A DNA stretch of 49,182 bases from Bacteroidota bacterium (GTDB taxonomy: Bacteria; Bacteroidota; Bacteroidia; 2-12-FULL-35-15): contig JAJTCJ010000051.1 of NCBI GenBank assembly GCA_021323165.1, positions 1-49,182 of the forward strand. Reading direction: 5' to 3'. Shown in pieces: positions 34,727 to 44,535 of this stretch. The notes below the pieces were generated by a model, which saw only the letters and a list, made by a program, of their open reading frames with translations, was not told the origin of the DNA and did not search any database. Position 1 is the first letter of the stretch. Every line of letters begins with the position of its first letter. The position numbers and the translations under genes were made by a program.

Positions 34727-36979
34727 ATGAAAAGTCTTTTCACAATAATTCTATTTTTATTTCTTTATCCAGCTGCTGCGCAAACGGGCAGGATAGAGGG
34801 AAGAGTGGAATGCGAAGGGAAACCGGTGGAGTTTATGGTAGTAGGACTGACAGGAACAAATTTTAGCAGCATCACCGATAAAAACGGAGCTTTCAGTATT
34901 TCTGAAATACCTTTTTCCAAATATGAACTTCAGTTTAGCATGGTCGGTTATGAAAAAATTAAGAGGAATATAACTATAAACTCTTCTGATGTTATACGTC
35001 TGAAACAATCAGTAGTAATGACTGAAAACAGCTTAAATACAGTTGTTATTACGGGTACAATGCAGGAGATAAGCCGTTCCGAATCGGCTATACCAATTGA
35101 GATTCTCACCCCAAAATTATTTCTGAAAAATCCAACCCCAAGTTTATTCGAATCCATGCAGATGGTAAATGGCGTTCAGCCACAGCTGAATTGTAATGTC
35201 TGCAATACAGGTGACATCCATATTAATGGTATGGAAGGACCTTACACCATGATAACAATAGATGGTATGCCAATAGTTAGTGCTCTGTCGACAGTTTATG
35301 GTCTAAGTGGAATTCCTAACAGTCTGGTGAATCGTATAGAAGTTGTAAAAGGACCTGCGAGCACTCTGTATGGATCTGAAGCTGTTGGCGGGCTTATAAA
35401 CATTATTACAAAAAATCCTATCGGGGCACCGATACTGAGTGTTGATGTTTTTGCTACATCAGATCAGGAATACAATACAGACATAGGATTGAAATTCAAA
35501 GTTGGAAAGGCTCATAGCTTGCTCGGAATTAATTATTTCAACTTTAATAATGTAATGGATAAGAATCATGACGGTTTCACTGATATAACATTACAAAACA
35601 GAATATCGATCTTTAATAAGTGGAGCTTTGAACGTAAAGACGGACGATTGGCCAACATTGCAGCGCGTTTTGTTTATGAAGACAGATGGGGAGGACAAAC
35701 ATCCTGGGAGAATAAATGGAGGGGAAGTGACAGTATTTACGGTGAATCAATTTTTACTTCCAGGTATGAATTGATTGGGATCTATCAGCTGCCGGTTAAA
35801 GAAAAGATCTTCTTTCAATACTCTTTGAATAATCATGATCAGAATTCCTATTATGGTACAACTTCTTATATGGCAAATCAGAATATTGCCTTCGCTCAGC
35901 TTTACTGGACTAAAAAAATAATTCCCACAACCGAATTATTAGTCGGATTGCCTTTCAGATATACATTTTATGATGACAATACAACAGGCACTCAAACAGG
36001 AGATTCTAATAAAATTGTGAATAAACCGCAGCAGACTTATTTACCGGGAATATTTGTGCAGACGGAAACTAAATACAAAAAGATTACCGCCCTTGCCGGA
36101 TTACGATATGATTATAATACTATTCATGGAAATATATTCTCTCCAAGATTAAGTTTAAAATATGCAATGAATTCCGATAACATTTTCAGATTGAGCGGAG
36201 GTAATGGATACCGTGTTGTGAACCTGTTTACAGAGGATCATGCAGCCTTGACAGGTGCAAGGGAAGTGGTAATTCAAAATGATCTTAAACCGGAAAAATC
36301 ATGGAATGCCAATCTGAATTATCAAAAGTTCATTACTATGGCCAAAGGCTTTCTGGAAATTGATGCTAGTGCATTCTATACTTATTTTTCAAATAAGATA
36401 ATTGGTGATTTCATCACTGATCCTAATAAGATAATATTTGATAACATTAATGGATATGCCGTTTCAGAAGGTGTTTCGCTAAGTGTTAATGCAACGTTTG
36501 TTAGCGGATTAAAAATGAATCTTGGTGGAACTTATATGAAGGTTTACAGTGTTGAAAAAAACGAATATGGTGTTTCTGAAAGACATCCACAATTACATGC
36601 ACCTGATTTTTCAGGAAATTACAGCATCAGTTATACCTTTAACAAAGCACAGGTTACTATTGATTACACAGGTAATGTAAAAAGTCCCATGCATCTTCCG
36701 GTAGTTCCAAATGATTATCGTCCACAAAGATCTCCATGGTTTACAATCCAGAATTTCCAGATCACAAAAAAATTCCGAGGGCAATTTGAAATTTATGCCG
36801 GTGTAAAGAATATTTTTGATTTTACCCCGGATGACCCTATTTTAAGGCCTTTTGATCCTTTCGATAAACATATAGAAGAAAACAATCCGAATGGTTATTC
36901 CTTTGATCCTTCATATAATTATGCCCCAATGCAGGGAAGAAGATATTTTATCGGGATCAGGTATAATCTGTATGAATAA
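34727..36979 (+). CDS. TonB-dependent outer-membrane receptor, candidate metal importer
   Basis: A 750-residue receptor. The signal peptide (MKSLFTIILFLFLYPAAAQ) is followed by a carboxypeptidase-regulatory-like domain (about 22-100), a TonB plug (about 125-225, with INGMEGPYTMITIDGMPIV and NRIEVVKGPASTLYGSEAVGG) and a 22-strand barrel ending GRRYFIGIRYNLYE. A cysteine pair (NCNVCNTGD) stands before the first plug strand, as in receptors of the heavy-metal/haem type. The chosen start fits the signal; the frame is open upstream to 34703. Divergence from the manganese gene and the shared operator suggest Mn import, but the ligand is inferred. It ends 1 bp from the convergent small gene. Confidence 0.85.
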   Translation: MKSLFTIILFLFLYPAAAQTGRIEGRVECEGKPVEFMVVGLTGTNFSSITDKNGAFSISEIPFSKYELQFSMVGYEKIKRNITINSSDVIRLKQSVVMTENSLNTVVITGTMQEISRSESAIPIEILTPKLFLKNPTPSLFESMQMVNGVQPQLNCNVCNTGDIHINGMEGPYTMITIDGMPIVSALSTVYGLSGIPNSLVNRIEVVKGPASTLYGSEAVGGLINIITKNPIGAPILSVDVFATSDQEYNTDIGLKFKVGKAHSLLGINYFNFNNVMDKNHDGFTDITLQNRISIFNKWSFERKDGRLANIAARFVYEDRWGGQTSWENKWRGSDSIYGESIFTSRYELIGIYQLPVKEKIFFQYSLNNHDQNSYYGTTSYMANQNIAFAQLYWTKKIIPTTELLVGLPFRYTFYDDNTTGTQTGDSNKIVNKPQQTYLPGIFVQTETKYKKITALAGLRYDYNTIHGNIFSPRLSLKYAMNSDNIFRLSGGNGYRVVNLFTEDHAALTGAREVVIQNDLKPEKSWNANLNYQKFITMAKGFLEIDASAFYTYFSNKIIGDFITDPNKIIFDNINGYAVSEGVSLSVNATFVSGLKMNLGGTYMKVYSVEKNEYGVSERHPQLHAPDFSGNYSISYTFNKAQVTIDYTGNVKSPMHLPVVPNDYRPQRSPWFTIQNFQITKKFRGQFEIYAGVKNIFDFTPDDPILRPFDPFDKHIEENNPNGYSFDPSYNYAPMQGRRYFIGIRYNLYE

Positions 36980-36980
36980 A

Positions 36981-37379
36981 TTACAGAGCAAAAAAGCTAT
37001 ATGTTCTTTTGATCCCTTTTTTTGAATCTTTATTCTTCAGTTCGAAATTAAGATTATCTCTCTGGATCTCTCCTTCATAGCTTTGTTCTCCGCTGTTTCC
37101 ACTAACAGTAAATTTTATCGAACATTGTTTGATCTTGTAATTTCCTTTTAAGACCATTTCTTTATTCTCTTTTGAGAACCATGTCATAACATCCATATAA
37201 TCGTTTACAGAAGTAGAAGCCAGTACGGTTCCGTCTTCATAAAAACGCAGAACAGCTGAATGCTCTTCATCAAGTTTGATTGCGTATATACCATTGTATT
37301 TAACATTACAGTTATCTGGAACAAAAGCCAAAAGCAGTGATATATTCAAAAGAATAAAGTAAAAAATATTTTTTTTCAT
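36981..37379 (-). CDS. Secreted protein of unknown function
   Basis: A 132-residue protein starting at 37379 with a hydrophobic signal (MKKNIFYFILLNISLLLAF). The frame is open upstream to 37460, but that part has no signal. The mature region looks like a small beta-rich domain (YNGIYAIKLD, VLRFYEDGTVLAST, MVLKGNYKI, IKFTVSGNSG). No family is recognised. A perfect -7 box (minus strand TAAATTTG, 37426-37419) lies about 40 bases upstream. Its stop is 1 bp from the receptor stop. Confidence 0.65.
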   Translation of the reverse strand: MKKNIFYFILLNISLLLAFVPDNCNVKYNGIYAIKLDEEHSAVLRFYEDGTVLASTSVNDYMDVMTWFSKENKEMVLKGNYKIKQCSIKFTVSGNSGEQSYEGEIQRDNLNFELKNKDSKKGIKRTYSFFAL

Positions 37380-37418
37380 TTGTCTGATTTTTATGGAATA
37401 ACGGTATTGGATTTCTTG

Positions 37419-37426
37419 CAAATTTA
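37419..37426 (-). promoter_or_regulatory. -7 box of the small secreted protein gene
   Basis: On the minus strand TAAATTTG matches TAnnTTTG perfectly. It lies in the 75-bp gap between two divergent genes. Confidence 0.5.
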
Positions 37427-37454
37427 CTATACCTTCATCAAAAAATACTTTCTT

Positions 37455-39251
37455 ATGCAAAAATCTTTACTTAAGTATTGCGCTACTTTATGCTCAATAA
37501 TTATGTCAACTATATCTGTTTCGGCACAGACAGATCTTCCTGTCGGATTTACAGTGGAAGAGCTGGAAACTATTCAACGCAGTGAAATAGCAGAACCATT
37601 TTTAAGTCCGGATGCAATAACAACGCCTCCAACACTGCCTGTAAGGAATATGGCACAATGGGAGGAAACTCAGGCACTTACTATCACATGGCGTCAGTTT
37701 GATGCTGTATTAAGAGAGATTGTCCGCGCTGCAAGAAAAGAAACTGTTGTGATCATTAACTGCAATCCAAATTCCGGAAGCACTCAATACGAAGATTCTA
37801 CTGCTATTAAATCATATCTTGCTGCTGGTGGTGTTCCTTTGACAAATATCCGTTTTAATCCTACTTCGGCTGATGCTGTGTGGATCCGTGATTATGGCGC
37901 AAATCCTTGTTATCTGAATGATGTTGATTCTCTTATCCTTGTAGATTGGAAATACAATCGTCCAACTCGTCCGAATGATGATGCTGTGCCTGTTTCCTAT
38001 GCATCGTTGCTGGGAATCCCTTTATATCAGACAACTGTAAATCCTACCCAGCTTGTTCATACAGGCGGGAATTACATGACAGATGGTTTACATACCGCTT
38101 TTTCTTCCAACCTTGTATTGAATGAAAATTCAGCTAAAACGGAAGCACAGATCGATCAGATCATGGAAGATTTTATGGGAATAGATCGTTATATAAAAAT
38201 GGAAACACTTCCATTTGATGGAATTCATCACATAGATATGCATATGAAGCTGCTTAACGAAGAAACTTTGCTTGTCGGTCAGTATCCTGATGGGGAAGCC
38301 GATGGTCCGCAGATAGAAGCTAATCTTGCTTATGTGCTTTCCAGCTTTAATTCGGTTTTTGGAACTCCTTATAAAGTTGTTCGTATTCCTCAGCCCCCTG
38401 ATCAATTTAATGGTTATACATATCCTGATAATGGAGGAAATTATCTTACCTATACAAATGCAACCATAATTAACAAATCGATTATAGTTCCTCAGTTCTA
38501 TGCACAATACGACACCACAGCATTGAGAATCTGGAGAAATGCGATGCCAGGATACACTGTTGTAGGAATTAATTCGAACGCAACAATTCCTTCCAGCGGC
38601 TCTTTACATTGTATTACACATTCTGTAGGTGTTAATAATCCTATGCTTATTGTTCACCAGAATTTACCGAATACAACCAATACAGTTACGCCATACCAGG
38701 TAGACGCTCGAATTCAGCATAAATCAGGAATTCAGTTTGCGACATTATATTATACCACAGATACAGCTTCAATTCCTTATTCAGCTGTAACGATGAGCTT
38801 AACAAACGCAGCCAATAACACCTGGACAGGTTTTATTCCGGCACAGCCTGCAGGGACACATGTTTATTATTATGTAAAGGGTCATGCTAATTCGGGAAAA
38901 GAACAGGTTCGTCCTATGCCTGCTCCCCGTGGAAATTTCGAGTTTGATGTTCTCGGTGTAACCGGAATTGATTCTCATTCTTCAGCTGAATTTACATTTA
39001 AACCTGTTTATCCGAATCCTTCACACGGGATAACATGTATACCTTTATCTGTGAACAAGAACACACAAGGCACAATAAAATTATATGACATGCTGGGTAA
39101 TCTTGTAATCACAATTTATGATGGCGAGATGATAGCTGGAGAAAAAAATTATTTTCTTAATAGCCTATCTTTAAATATTAATGCAGGTGCTTATCTGATC
39201 TCAGTAGAAACTAAGGAAGGCAAGCTTACTCAGAAATTAATGGTTAGATAA
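37455..39251 (+). CDS. Secreted peptidylarginine deiminase (PPAD-like) with T9SS sorting domain
   Basis: A 598-residue secreted guanidino-modifying enzyme. Signal peptide 1-24 (SVSAQ). The catalytic domain (about 60-400) keeps the PPAD-type residues: D146 in WIRDYG, H259 and D261 in HHIDMHMK, a late asparagine, and nucleophile C386 in GSLHCITHSVG. The NRPTRPND segment (R169, R172) aligns with the arginines that let Porphyromonas PPAD select C-terminal arginines. An Ig-like domain (about 405-500) and a type A sorting domain (about 520-598, VYPNPSHG, then GAYLISVETKEGKLTQKLMV) follow. The order matches PPAD. Agmatine deiminase is the alternative, but that enzyme is not secreted. The start at 37455 fits the signal. 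Confidence 0.83.
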   Translation: MQKSLLKYCATLCSIIMSTISVSAQTDLPVGFTVEELETIQRSEIAEPFLSPDAITTPPTLPVRNMAQWEETQALTITWRQFDAVLREIVRAARKETVVIINCNPNSGSTQYEDSTAIKSYLAAGGVPLTNIRFNPTSADAVWIRDYGANPCYLNDVDSLILVDWKYNRPTRPNDDAVPVSYASLLGIPLYQTTVNPTQLVHTGGNYMTDGLHTAFSSNLVLNENSAKTEAQIDQIMEDFMGIDRYIKMETLPFDGIHHIDMHMKLLNEETLLVGQYPDGEADGPQIEANLAYVLSSFNSVFGTPYKVVRIPQPPDQFNGYTYPDNGGNYLTYTNATIINKSIIVPQFYAQYDTTALRIWRNAMPGYTVVGINSNATIPSSGSLHCITHSVGVNNPMLIVHQNLPNTTNTVTPYQVDARIQHKSGIQFATLYYTTDTASIPYSAVTMSLTNAANNTWTGFIPAQPAGTHVYYYVKGHANSGKEQVRPMPAPRGNFEFDVLGVTGIDSHSSAEFTFKPVYPNPSHGITCIPLSVNKNTQGTIKLYDMLGNLVITIYDGEMIAGEKNYFLNSLSLNINAGAYLISVETKEGKLTQKLMVR

Positions 39252-39267
39252 TTAATTCTATAATCCG

Positions 39268-39300
39268 GATCCTGCTTTTGCAGGATCTTTTTTTATTTTT
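39268..39300 (+). terminator. Terminator of the deiminase gene
   Basis: GATCCTGC (39268-39275) and GCAGGATC (39280-39287) form an 8-bp stem with a TTTT loop, followed by a long T-rich tract that ends directly at the next ATG. Confidence 0.85.
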
Positions 39301-40371
39301 ATGATGACACTCCGAATATCTTTAAGTTGTTTTTTTTGCCTTGGTTCTTACCTGATCTATTCCCAGGATCTTCCTACAATAATCAAGAATGGTGAGGCAA
39401 AGCTTTTGGCTGCAAATTATCAGGCAGCACAGGAAGATTTTTCTACTGCCATTCGTCTGAATGACGGTGTAACTTCATCCTATCTTGACAAAATGAAAAA
39501 ATATGGAAGTCTGAATGAATTCCAGAGATCAAGCTCTGATATGCCGGATGGTTTCATTTATAATCATGAACTTGCTGTTCCTTATTATGACCGTGCACTT
39601 GCTTATAAAGGATTGAATGAACAGGATGAAGCTCTTGCAGATCTTGAAAAAGCAGTGACAATCGATCCTAAATATGCGGATGCAGTTTGTGAAAGAGGCC
39701 TTGTTCTGATTTCTAAGGATATGAAAGATAAAGGATGTATTGATCTTCGTAAGGCAAAAGTTTTAGGAAGTTCAAAAGCAAAAGAGCTTTATGAAAAAAA
39801 CGCATGTTCGGGTATGAGTGTGGTATTTGTGCAGGCCGGGGATAAGAAAATGGAAAGTAAAGATTACGCAGGAGCATTAGCTGAATATACTTCAGCCATT
39901 CAATTGAATTCTGATTCGGCTTCTGCCTATATTAAACGTGCGCAATGCCAGCTGATGTTAAAAAAATACGATAAAGCTATCAATGATTATAATAAAGCAT
40001 TCAAGATAAATCCTGATACCGCAAAAATCCTTTATCTCCGTGGATGTGCTTATAACGCTTCATCAAATTATAAAGCAGCATTTGAAGATCTTTCCAAGGT
40101 GGTCCGGATTGACCCTAATCATTATGAAGCATATCTTCAAAGAGGAGCTGCCTGCGAAGGAATGGAAAATTTCAGATCCGCATGTTATGATTATTCAGAA
40201 GCAATACGGATTAAGCCTAAAGACGGATTGGCATATTATAAGCGCGGACTCGCAAATCAGGATGCAAAAGATAATAGCGCCTGTAAGGATTTTAAAATGG
40301 CCGCATCATTCGGATTAGAAGACGCTAAATCATTAGCTGAAAGCTGCAATCCACCGCCTCCAAAGAAATGA
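39301..40371 (+). CDS. Secreted TPR protein
   Basis: A 356-residue protein with a signal peptide (about 1-21, ending LIYSQ) and about eight TPR motifs in two blocks (about 23-165 and 175-350), each of the AYIKRAQCQLMLKKYDKAINDY type. Such proteins act as periplasmic or outer-membrane scaffolds. The start codon lies at the end of the preceding terminator's T-tract, so a separate promoter is unclear and some readthrough may feed it. It ends 2 bp from the convergent STAS-like gene. Confidence 0.75.
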   Translation: MMTLRISLSCFFCLGSYLIYSQDLPTIIKNGEAKLLAANYQAAQEDFSTAIRLNDGVTSSYLDKMKKYGSLNEFQRSSSDMPDGFIYNHELAVPYYDRALAYKGLNEQDEALADLEKAVTIDPKYADAVCERGLVLISKDMKDKGCIDLRKAKVLGSSKAKELYEKNACSGMSVVFVQAGDKKMESKDYAGALAEYTSAIQLNSDSASAYIKRAQCQLMLKKYDKAINDYNKAFKINPDTAKILYLRGCAYNASSNYKAAFEDLSKVVRIDPNHYEAYLQRGAACEGMENFRSACYDYSEAIRIKPKDGLAYYKRGLANQDAKDNSACKDFKMAASFGLEDAKSLAESCNPPPPKK

Positions 40372-40373
40372 TC

Positions 40374-40796
40374 TTAAAATTTTAATGAAGTAAGTTTATT
40401 TTCAGTCTCTTCCGTTTGATATAAAAAACCGCTGAGCCACTCAATAGCCTTTTCTTCTGAGGAGAATATCCTTGTTGGGATACTCGGCTTATTAATATTA
40501 ATATAGAAGTTCCCGATCAGCTTGTTGGCTGTAGAGGTAATGATCATCGCGGAAGCAATGCTGTCATCATTTTTAGATTCGGCTGCAAAAGCTCTGGCTT
40601 CCCTTGAAATGGATAGACTTACCCTTCCGTCAACCAGGATCAGGTAACGATCGTTCTTGGTGAGAAGCTTAGTTGCCTCAAAATTTTGCAAAGCATCTGA
40701 AAGTTCAATTTCAGCGCCTTCAATGATCTTTATTCTCAGGATTCGGTTTTCCGGAGTGTAACTGATCTCTGCTGTGCGGGTTATAATTTTGTTCAT
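40374..40796 (-). CDS. STAS/SpoIIAA-like protein
   Basis: A 140-residue cytoplasmic protein resembling the STAS/SpoIIAA-like proteins of Bacteroidota. Features are an ILRIKIIEGAEIELSDA start, YLILVDGRVSLSISREARAFA in the middle and a late IFSSEEKAIEWLSGFL helix. Assignment rests on overall pattern only. STAS proteins often serve as anti-anti-sigma-type switches, dephosphorylated by SpoIIE-like phosphatases such as the two further right. That link is a guess. Confidence 0.6.
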   Translation of the reverse strand: MNKIITRTAEISYTPENRILRIKIIEGAEIELSDALQNFEATKLLTKNDRYLILVDGRVSLSISREARAFAAESKNDDSIASAMIITSTANKLIGNFYININKPSIPTRIFSSEEKAIEWLSGFLYQTEETENKLTSLKF

Positions 40797-40902
40797 TTAC
40801 GATTAAGTGGTTAATTTGTAAGATAAACTATGTAAATATATAGATTAAATTAATAATTACCAAGCTTATTAATTAACAATTTTGGATAATTATTAACGAA
40901 AG

Positions 40903-40932
40903 TTGTTTATCCTGATTTCCTTGCGAACTTTG
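40903..40932 (+). promoter_or_regulatory. pyrD promoter, near-leaderless
   Basis: -33 TTG (40903-40905) and -7 GAACTTTG (40925-40932, one mismatch) are 19 bp apart. The ATG at 40939 follows 6 bases later, so the mRNA should start at or beside the start codon. Confidence 0.5.
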
Positions 40933-40938
40933 TATTCT

Positions 40939-41982
40939 ATGTATAAACTTCTTGTAAAGCCTCTGTTTTTTCTTTTTGAACCTGAAAAGATCCATCATAT
41001 AGTATTTAAAACCATAAAGTTCCTTTGCCGGATTCCGGGAATTCCTGAACTTATTAAAAGCATATATGTTATAAATGATAAAAGACTCGAAAGAAAGGTT
41101 TTCGGGCTTACTTTTCCTAACCCCGTAGGATTGGCTGCTGGTTTTGATAAGGATGCCAAACTTTCGGATGAATTAGGATATTATGGATTTGGTTTCATTG
41201 AGATAGGCACACTGACACCGGAGGCACAACCGGGAAATGAACAGCCAAGAATGTTTCGCTTACCCGAGGATGATGGACTTATAAACAGAATGGGTTTCAA
41301 TAACGGAGGAGCTGCAGCCGCAGTGGAAAGATTGAAGAAGCGAAAAACTAAAATTATTATTGGCGGGAACATAGGGAAGAATAAAGTTACTCCAAATGAG
41401 AATGCGGAAAGTGATTATGAAAAATGTTTCGAAGCATTATTTGATCATGTAGATTATTTTGTTGTGAATGTAAGCTCACCCAACACGCCAAACTTACGTG
41501 CTCTTCAGGATAAAGAACCACTGACGAAATTATTAATGAGAATGAAAGAGCTCAACTCAGCTAAAAAAGTTCAGAAACCTATATTGTTGAAGATCGCACC
41601 GGACTTAACAAACGAGCAGTTGGATGATATTATTAAAATTGTTGAGCAAACGAAAATTGATGGTGTAGTGGCGACAAATACTACTATTTCCAGAGAGAAT
41701 CTAAATACTTCTTCAGACAGATTAACCATGATTGGAGCAGGAGGATTAAGCGGAAAGCCACTTACCAAAAGATCTACCGAAGTTGTCAGGTATTTAAGTG
41801 AAAGATCGAAGAAAGCATTTCCAATCATTGCTGTTGGTGGTATTCACACTGCTGAAGATGCGATAGAAAAGTTAAATGCCGGTGCGAGTCTGGTTCAGGT
41901 GTATACAGGTTTTATATATGAAGGACCCGGAATAGCGAAACGCATTAATAAAGGGATCTTACAAAGGTATTCCAAGAATTAA
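40939..41982 (+). CDS. pyrD: Quinone-dependent dihydroorotate dehydrogenase (class 2) PyrD
   Basis: A 347-residue membrane-associated flavoenzyme that oxidises dihydroorotate to orotate in pyrimidine synthesis, passing electrons to quinone. The N-terminal helical extension (about 1-45) marks class 2. FMN and active-site motifs are present: [47 protein letters not shown] (catalytic serine) and [10 protein letters not shown]. The start at 40939 is preferred; the frame is open upstream to 40903 across the promoter. The HMG-CoA lyase gene follows after 31 bp. Confidence 0.96.
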   Translation: MYKLLVKPLFFLFEPEKIHHIVFKTIKFLCRIPGIPELIKSIYVINDKRLERKVFGLTFPNPVGLAAGFDKDAKLSDELGYYGFGFIEIGTLTPEAQPGNEQPRMFRLPEDDGLINRMGFNNGGAAAAVERLKKRKTKIIIGGNIGKNKVTPNENAESDYEKCFEALFDHVDYFVVNVSSPNTPNLRALQDKEPLTKLLMRMKELNSAKKVQKPILLKIAPDLTNEQLDDIIKIVEQTKIDGVVATNTTISRENLNTSSDRLTMIGAGGLSGKPLTKRSTEVVRYLSERSKKAFPIIAVGGIHTAEDAIEKLNAGASLVQVYTGFIYEGPGIAKRINKGILQRYSKN

Positions 41983-42013
41983 ATACCAATTACCTTAACG
42001 AATAAATACTACT

Positions 42014-42865
42014 ATGAAAATTATAGAATGTCCGCGTGACGCAATGCAGGGAATTCATGAATTTATACCAACTGAAAAAAAGGTTGCCTATATTAATTCT
42101 ATTTTAAAAGTTGGATTTGATACTGTTGATTTTGGGAGTTTCGTTTCTCCTAAAGCGATCCCCCAGATGAGAGATACGGCTTTGGTTCTTGATCAGCTTG
42201 AACTGAATGATACCAGATCTCAGCTGCTTGCCATTATAGCCAATGTAAGAGGAGCACAGGATGCTGTTGAATTCGAAGAGATCAGCTACCTCGGTTTTCC
42301 TTTTTCTATTTCAGAAACCTTTCAGCAAAGAAACACAAATTCGGATATAGCAGAATCCCTTTCACGTGTGGAAGAGATTCAGGACCTTTGTCTGCGCAAT
42401 AAGAAAAAACTTGTTGTTTATATTTCAATGGCTTTTGGTAATCCTTATGGAGATGAATGGAGCAGTGATGTTGTATATACCTGGACAAAACGTCTGGCGC
42501 AAATGGGGATAAAAATAATTGCCTTATCAGATACGATCGGTGTTTCTAACCCAGAGAATATCAATTATCTGTTTTCAAAACTTGTTCCTGAATTTCCCGG
42601 TGTAGAATTAGGTGCACATTTACACACTACACCTGATACCTGGGAAGAAAAAGTTCATGCTGCTTACACCAGCGGCTGCCGCAGGTTCGACAGTGCAATT
42701 AAAGGTTATGGTGGCTGTCCGATGGCGACAGATAAGTTAACAGGTAATATGCCGACAGAAAAATTGCTAAGTTATTTTAAGAAACATAATATAAAAACAG
42801 GTATAGATGAAATTGCTTTTAATGAAGCAATGATCCTGGCTGGAAACACATTCCCTGTCTCATAA
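42014..42865 (+). CDS. Hydroxymethylglutaryl-CoA lyase
   Basis: A 283-residue HMGL-like TIM-barrel enzyme that cleaves HMG-CoA to acetoacetate and acetyl-CoA in leucine catabolism. The entry motif CPRDAMQG, the SDTIGVSNP segment, the histidine pair LGAHLHTT and the signature GYGGCPMA with its catalytic cysteine are present. A DUF4442 gene follows 16 bp later. Length and motifs fit; related homocitrate-synthase-like functions are unlikely. Confidence 0.9.
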   Translation: MKIIECPRDAMQGIHEFIPTEKKVAYINSILKVGFDTVDFGSFVSPKAIPQMRDTALVLDQLELNDTRSQLLAIIANVRGAQDAVEFEEISYLGFPFSISETFQQRNTNSDIAESLSRVEEIQDLCLRNKKKLVVYISMAFGNPYGDEWSSDVVYTWTKRLAQMGIKIIALSDTIGVSNPENINYLFSKLVPEFPGVELGAHLHTTPDTWEEKVHAAYTSGCRRFDSAIKGYGGCPMATDKLTGNMPTEKLLSYFKKHNIKTGIDEIAFNEAMILAGNTFPVS

Positions 42866-42881
42866 TTTAAAACAATAAGTA

Positions 42882-43355
42882 ATGTCTAAGTTCCAGAAAC
42901 TTGTCAATAATTCCTTTCTTTTCCGTGCTTTTCTTTTGAAGAGTTTACCGATGGCTTATTTTGCCGGCATCCGCGTAAGGGAGCTGAATGATAAAAGTGC
43001 ATATACCACAATTAAATTCGGTTGGATAAATCAAAACCCATTTCGCTCAATGTATTTTGCCTGCCAGGCTATGGCGGCTGAAATGTCCACTGGTTTGCTT
43101 GTTATGAATGGAACTTATGAATCAAAGCCCGGAATTTCAATGCTTGTTATAAAGAACGAATCTCAGTTCTTTAAAAAAGCAACAGGGAAAATTACTTTTA
43201 CATGTGATGATGGTGAATTGGTTTCGGCATCAATTTTAAGTGCAAAGAATAGTGTAGAAGGCGTTATTATTAATTTAAAATCTCAAGGAAAAAATGAAAA
43301 TGGTGAAATAGTGTCTGAATTTATCTTTACCTGGTCGCTGAAAGCTAAGCTTTAA
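42882..43355 (+). CDS. DUF4442 hot-dog-fold protein
   Basis: A 157-residue protein matching DUF4442, a family predicted to have the thioesterase hot-dog fold. The central helix FACQAMAAEMSTGLLVM and the NQNPFRSMYFA start of the substrate pocket are typical. No activity can be assigned. It follows the HMG-CoA lyase gene by 16 bp, so a CoA-thioester-related role is possible. Confidence 0.75.
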   Translation: MSKFQKLVNNSFLFRAFLLKSLPMAYFAGIRVRELNDKSAYTTIKFGWINQNPFRSMYFACQAMAAEMSTGLLVMNGTYESKPGISMLVIKNESQFFKKATGKITFTCDDGELVSASILSAKNSVEGVIINLKSQGKNENGEIVSEFIFTWSLKAKL

Positions 43356-43441
43356 ATAGTTTTTAACAGCTTCATTTGTATAATTTTAACAGTCATTTTG
43401 CGTTTTTATATTTACCTTCGTACAATCAAAATTTTATTAGC

Positions 43442-44512
43442 ATGCAAAGAGTTAGTTTCAACAACAAGAACAGTGTTTTTTTTAATGCTTTAAAAGACAA
43501 AGTAGACACTTATTTCAAATCAAATAATATAAAAGAGACAGGAAATTATAAGTTGTATATAAAGACTATAATCTTATGTTTATCCGCAGTAAGCTTTTAT
43601 ACAATCCTGGTTTTTTTCACACCTCAGAATATTTTCTTATCTCTTTTACTGTGTGCTTTATTAGGAATAAACCTCGCTGCTATTGGCTTTAATGTTATGC
43701 ATGATGGTGCACATGGAAGTTTCTCCACAAAGACCTGGGTAAATGAATTAATGGGATATTCATTGAATTTCATGGGCGGCAGTGTATATCTCTGGAAATA
43801 TAAGCACAACGTGAACCACCATTCATTTACAAACATTGAAGGGATGGATGAAGATATTGATATCAAGCCCTGGATACGTATTCACCCTGATCAGAAAAAG
43901 CACTGGTTTCACCGCTTTCAGCATGTTTATTGGGCAATTCTCTATTGTGTAACTTATATCCTATGGGTTTTTGTTCAGGATTTTAAAAAATATTTTACCG
44001 GTAAGATCGGTGATATTCCTTTCCGTAAAATGGATCTGAAAGAGCATATTATTTTTTGGGTTGGTAAGTTATTCTATGTCGGAGCTTTCCTGGTTCTTCC
44101 TATGTTTACAGTTGGTGTTCTTGAAACAGTTATTGGTTATTTAACAATCGCATGTGTTTGCGGCTTTATCATCGCTGTGGTTTTCCAGTTAGCACACATT
44201 GTAGAAGATGCAACCTTTGAAACTCCAAATGTTCAGAATTACAAAGTAGAAAATGAATGGGCTGTGCATCAGATCCAGACTACAGCTAATTTCGCTACGA
44301 AAAGTAAGATCGTTTCATGGTTTACAGGCGGGCTTAACTTTCAGGTTGAGCATCATCTGTTTCCCCGTATAAGCCATGTACATTATCCTAAGATCAGCGA
44401 GCTTGTGAGAGAGACATGTGCTCAGTTTAATATACAATACCTTGAATTTCCAACTGTATTAAGTGCTGTTAAATCTCATGTCGTACATTTAAAGCACGTA
44501 GGAACAGCTTAA
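43442..44512 (+). CDS. Membrane fatty acid desaturase (front-end type)
   Basis: A 356-residue di-iron desaturase with four or so transmembrane helices. The three histidine boxes are complete: HDGAHG, HNVNHHSF and QVEHHLFP. The glutamine in the third box is typical of Delta-5/Delta-6 front-end enzymes, but no fused cytochrome b5 domain is present. Electrons therefore come from a separate ferredoxin or b5-type partner. The start at 43442 avoids an upstream stretch (frame open to 43376) without family likeness. It ends at a strong terminator. Confidence 0.92.
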   Translation: MQRVSFNNKNSVFFNALKDKVDTYFKSNNIKETGNYKLYIKTIILCLSAVSFYTILVFFTPQNIFLSLLLCALLGINLAAIGFNVMHDGAHGSFSTKTWVNELMGYSLNFMGGSVYLWKYKHNVNHHSFTNIEGMDEDIDIKPWIRIHPDQKKHWFHRFQHVYWAILYCVTYILWVFVQDFKKYFTGKIGDIPFRKMDLKEHIIFWVGKLFYVGAFLVLPMFTVGVLETVIGYLTIACVCGFIIAVVFQLAHIVEDATFETPNVQNYKVENEWAVHQIQTTANFATKSKIVSWFTGGLNFQVEHHLFPRISHVHYPKISELVRETCAQFNIQYLEFPTVLSAVKSHVVHLKHVGTA

Positions 44513-44535
44513 TTAACAGAAATAATAATTTGAAT

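Noticed and set aside
38130-38507. 125-codon minus frame inside the deiminase gene
   Set aside because: It overlaps the catalytic domain of a clear coding sequence and shows no protein features.
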